In this document: positions 61,900-64,000 of the stretch, piece by piece | How the letters are laid out: each line of letters starts with the position of its first letter | Numbering within the stretch: the stretch's first letter is position 1 | Assembly: GCF_900100385.1 (NCBI RefSeq) | Contig: NZ_FNFC01000010.1 | Span: 1 to 64,000, forward strand | DNA: 64,000 nucleotides | Direction: 5' to 3' | From: Halovenus aranensis | GTDB taxonomy: Archaea > Halobacteriota > Halobacteria > Halobacteriales > Haloarculaceae | The notes under the pieces: model-generated | What the model was told of the DNA's origin: nothing | Database searches by the model: none | What the model saw: the letters and a program-made list of their open reading frames with translations, nothing else | Program-made: the position numbers and the translations under genes

Positions 61900-62217
61900 A
61901 TGAGTACGCATAGCACCGAAAACGCCGGGGCCGCGCGTCTGCCCGATGTCGTCCCCTTCGAACTCACACACGCCACGCAGCTGAGCTGGGAGTTGGGGAC
62001 GCGGGTCGTCGACGACGAGGAAGCGACCGTCCACAGCAGTTGGGAGCACGGAACTACTGCCTGGACACTCACAATTCACGACGTGACCAGCAACACGGTG
62101 GTGTTCTGTCTCCGGACACCCGTCGACCGCGAGCGGTTCTACGGCGCGACCAACGGAGAGGCGGAGTCTGCACTCGACGCCCTCGGCGAGGATGCCTCCT
62201 GGCAGCGGACGAACTGA
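61900..62217 (+). CDS. Hypothetical 105-residue protein
   Basis: A small acidic protein (begins MSTHSTENAG) with one beta-rich region (ATVHSSWEHGTTAWTLTIHD; TVVFCLRTPVD). A T-rich box near 61868-61874 lies a leaderless distance before the ATG. It is divergent from cheC and 51 nt upstream of rtcB. It does not match any family I know. Confidence 0.68.
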   Translation: MSTHSTENAGAARLPDVVPFELTHATQLSWELGTRVVDDEEATVHSSWEHGTTAWTLTIHDVTSNTVVFCLRTPVDRERFYGATNGEAESALDALGEDASWQRTN

Positions 62218-62267
62218 GTCCGGCTCGCACGGAAGCATTCTTGAGCGTTCGACGCGGACGCTCCTGT

Positions 62268-63728
62268 ATGACCGAGAAAACGTTCGACGCCGGAGATTTC
62301 ACCCTCGAACATGTCCGAGAACACGTCTGGGAGCTACCACAGGAGGGAGACATGCGCGTCCCCGCGCGCGTACTCGCAAACGAAGCGCTTCTCGAACAGA
62401 TATCTGACGACAAGACACTCGAGCAACTCCGTAACACGACCCACCTGCCGGGCATCCAGGAGTACGCCATCTGCATGCCGGACGGCCACCAGGGGTACGG
62501 GTTTCCTGTCGGCGGCGTCGCTGCCCTCGATGCCGAAGACGGCTGTATCAGTCCCGGAGCGGTCGGGTACGACATCAACTGCGGCGTCAGGATGGTGAAA
62601 ACGAACCTGACGTACGACGACATTCAGGGAAACGAGGAAGAACTCCTCAACAGCCTGTTTGCGAACGTGCCGACCGGGCTCGGCGGCGGGGCGGTCGTCG
62701 ACAACGCACCCGTCGAGGAGATTCTCGACCGGGGCGTCGAGTGGGCCGTCGAGGCAGGCTACGGTGTTGAGGCCGACCTCGCACACTGCGAAGACGAAGG
62801 GGTTCGCCCCGAGGCCGACCCACAGACGGTCTCACAGAAGGCCAAAGACCGCGGACGCAACCAGGCAGGCAGTCTCGGCAGCGGCAACCACTTCCTCGAA
62901 GTTCAGCGCGTGACTGACATCTACCGCGACGACGTGGCAGCGGAGTTTGGCCTCCGCGAGGACCAGATAGTCGTTCTCATCCACTGCGGTTCCCGCGGGC
63001 TCGGCCACCAGGTGTGTACCGACTACCTCCGTGATATCGAGCAGACCCACGAAGGCCTGCTCAACCAGCTTCCCAGCAAGGAACTCGCGGCGGCACCGGC
63101 CGGCTCACAGCTCGCCGAGGACTACTACGGCGCGATGTGTGCGGCCATCAACTTCGCGTGGACGAACCGCCAGCTCATCACCCACCAGACCAGACAGGTG
63201 TTCGAGCGCGTCTTTGACCGCTCCTGGGAGGAGATGGGAATGGAACTGCTGTACGACGTTTCACACAACATCGCCAAGAAGGAAGTCCACACTGTCGACG
63301 GCGAGGACAACGAGCTGTTCGTTCACCGGAAGGGGGCAACGCGTGCGTTCCCCGCCGGGCGACCGGAGCTTCCGCCGGCATACCGAGAGGTCGGCCAGCC
63401 GGTCATCATCCCCGGCAGCATGGGCGCAGGCAGCTACGTCCTCCGGGGCGGTGAACACTCGCTGGAGGAGACCTTCGGCTCGACCGCTCACGGTGCGGGC
63501 AGGCTGATGTCACGCACTCAGGCGAAAAACGAGTACTGGGGCGAAGACGTGATGGACGACCTGCGTGAGGACAATCAGATATACGTCAAGGCCGAAAGTG
63601 GTGCGACTGTCGCCGAAGAGGCCCCCGGCGTCTACAAAGATGTCGACGACGTCGTCTCGGTGTCGGACGCCCTCGGCATCGGTGATACGGTCGCCCGAAC
63701 GTACCCCGTCTGTAACATCAAAGGCTGA
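62268..63728 (+). CDS. rtcB: RtcB RNA ligase
   Basis: A 486-residue tRNA-splicing ligase that joins 2',3'-cyclic phosphate ends to 5'-OH ends using GTP and Mn. The metal/nucleotide ligands include Cys105 in GYDINCGVR, His74 in PDGHQGYG, GSLGSGNHFLE and the HGAGR motif with the guanylylated His. It is needed to splice archaeal tRNA and rRNA introns. Length is normal and no intein interrupts it. The ATG at 62268 matches the normal N terminus. Confidence 0.96.
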   Translation: MTEKTFDAGDFTLEHVREHVWELPQEGDMRVPARVLANEALLEQISDDKTLEQLRNTTHLPGIQEYAICMPDGHQGYGFPVGGVAALDAEDGCISPGAVGYDINCGVRMVKTNLTYDDIQGNEEELLNSLFANVPTGLGGGAVVDNAPVEEILDRGVEWAVEAGYGVEADLAHCEDEGVRPEADPQTVSQKAKDRGRNQAGSLGSGNHFLEVQRVTDIYRDDVAAEFGLREDQIVVLIHCGSRGLGHQVCTDYLRDIEQTHEGLLNQLPSKELAAAPAGSQLAEDYYGAMCAAINFAWTNRQLITHQTRQVFERVFDRSWEEMGMELLYDVSHNIAKKEVHTVDGEDNELFVHRKGATRAFPAGRPELPPAYREVGQPVIIPGSMGAGSYVLRGGEHSLEETFGSTAHGAGRLMSRTQAKNEYWGEDVMDDLREDNQIYVKAESGATVAEEAPGVYKDVDDVVSVSDALGIGDTVARTYPVCNIKG

Positions 63729-63729
63729 C

Positions 63730-64000
63730 TCAGGATTCGGGCGCCTCGACTGGGCCGTCCTCGCCGTCGCCTTCGCTTGGCTCGTTCCAGCTTGCAAGGA
63801 GGACGCTCTCTGCTTCCTCGAACGGGTCGTCGTTCTCCTCGTTTCGCTGCCCTTCCGGATAGTAGCGAATCTCGATGTAGTCTTCTTCGTTGACCTCAGC
63901 GCCGTAGGCGTTTCCCGGGGCCAGACGCGTCGGGAGGTTGTTCGGTTCGACTGTCTCGTTGGGCGCGAGGCCTTCAATCTGTGCCCACGTCACCTCGCCC
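63730..64000 (-). CDS. Hypothetical protein, cut by the window edge
   Basis: The C-terminal part (at least 87 residues) of a minus-strand gene. The frame is open to the last base, with a GTG at 63993 that could be a start but more likely is internal (WAQIEGLAPNE). The product is acidic with an E/N-rich end. No family can be named from this piece. It converges on rtcB with one base between the stops. Confidence 0.55.
   Translation of the reverse strand, partial: GEVTWAQIEGLAPNETVEPNNLPTRLAPGNAYGAEVNEEDYIEIRYYPEGQRNEENDDPFEEAESVLLASWNEPSEGDGEDGPVEAPES

Overview
The window comes from a halophilic archaeon of the class Halobacteria. The evidence is high G+C at third codon positions, strongly acidic proteins (Asp/Glu-rich IleS, NrdJ, RtcB), Tat-type lipoprotein signals (RR followed by AGC), T-rich TATA boxes 24-31 nt before ATG codons with no room for a leader, and a 23S-5S rRNA end of archaeal type. 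I cannot name the genus. No tRNA gene, insertion sequence, CRISPR array, prophage or replication origin was seen; this is mostly core chromosome with small accessory pieces.

Layout. 1-990: 3' end of a 23S gene, a spacer with a tRNA-like fold, 5S rRNA and a strong terminator. 1.0-5.0 kb: a duplicated membrane protein with engB, then a membrane protein/Xre regulator/serine hydrolase operon behind a nested palindromic operator. 5.2-9.1 kb: trpDFEG. 9.4-12.8 kb: a tiny leader ORF, the B12-dependent ribonucleotide reductase nrdJ and a 38-residue zinc finger. 12.8-20.7 kb: TVP38-type membrane protein, small winged-helix protein, purL, a RecJ/GAN-like DHH nuclease and an HSDL2-like SDR. 20.7-28.5 kb: Trm112-like protein, M20 and M32 peptidases, VOC protein, a large sensor kinase, thiolase and GNAT. 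28.5-36.3 kb: small membrane and zinc proteins, an exported propeller lipoprotein, ileS, and a pseudokinase-propeller fusion. 36.4-44.4 kb: an orphan amino-acid-type binding protein, AstE/AspA-like deacylase, CAP protein, small membrane proteins, DUF3179, VOC, a second propeller lipoprotein and a sugar epimerase. 44.4-53.1 kb: S9 peptidase, lipoproteins, YbjQ, DUF2797, MFS carrier, acyl-CoA dehydrogenase and a lower-G+C patch. 53.2-64 kb: methylmalonyl-CoA mutase large subunit, a CBS-ParB/SerK-like protein, a TrkA-DHH phosphoesterase, an Lrp regulator with korAB, cheC and rtcB.

How they work together. trpDFEG covers the early steps from chorismate through phosphoribosylanthranilate isomerase. 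Thiolase, acyl-CoA dehydrogenase, methylmalonyl-CoA mutase and KorAB fit acyl-CoA, branched-chain and 2-oxoacid catabolism; NrdJ and the mutase both imply adenosylcobalamin. Lrp lies directly downstream of korAB, and a shared promoter motif suggests that it controls both itself and korAB.

Most worth a second look: the D-arm-less tRNA-like element before 5S; the low-G+C codon patch at the NrdJ active-site motif (possible intein scar); the pseudokinase fused to an exported propeller; the nested operator at 3065-3103; the shared lrp/korA motif; and the CBS-ParB/SerK-like fusion.
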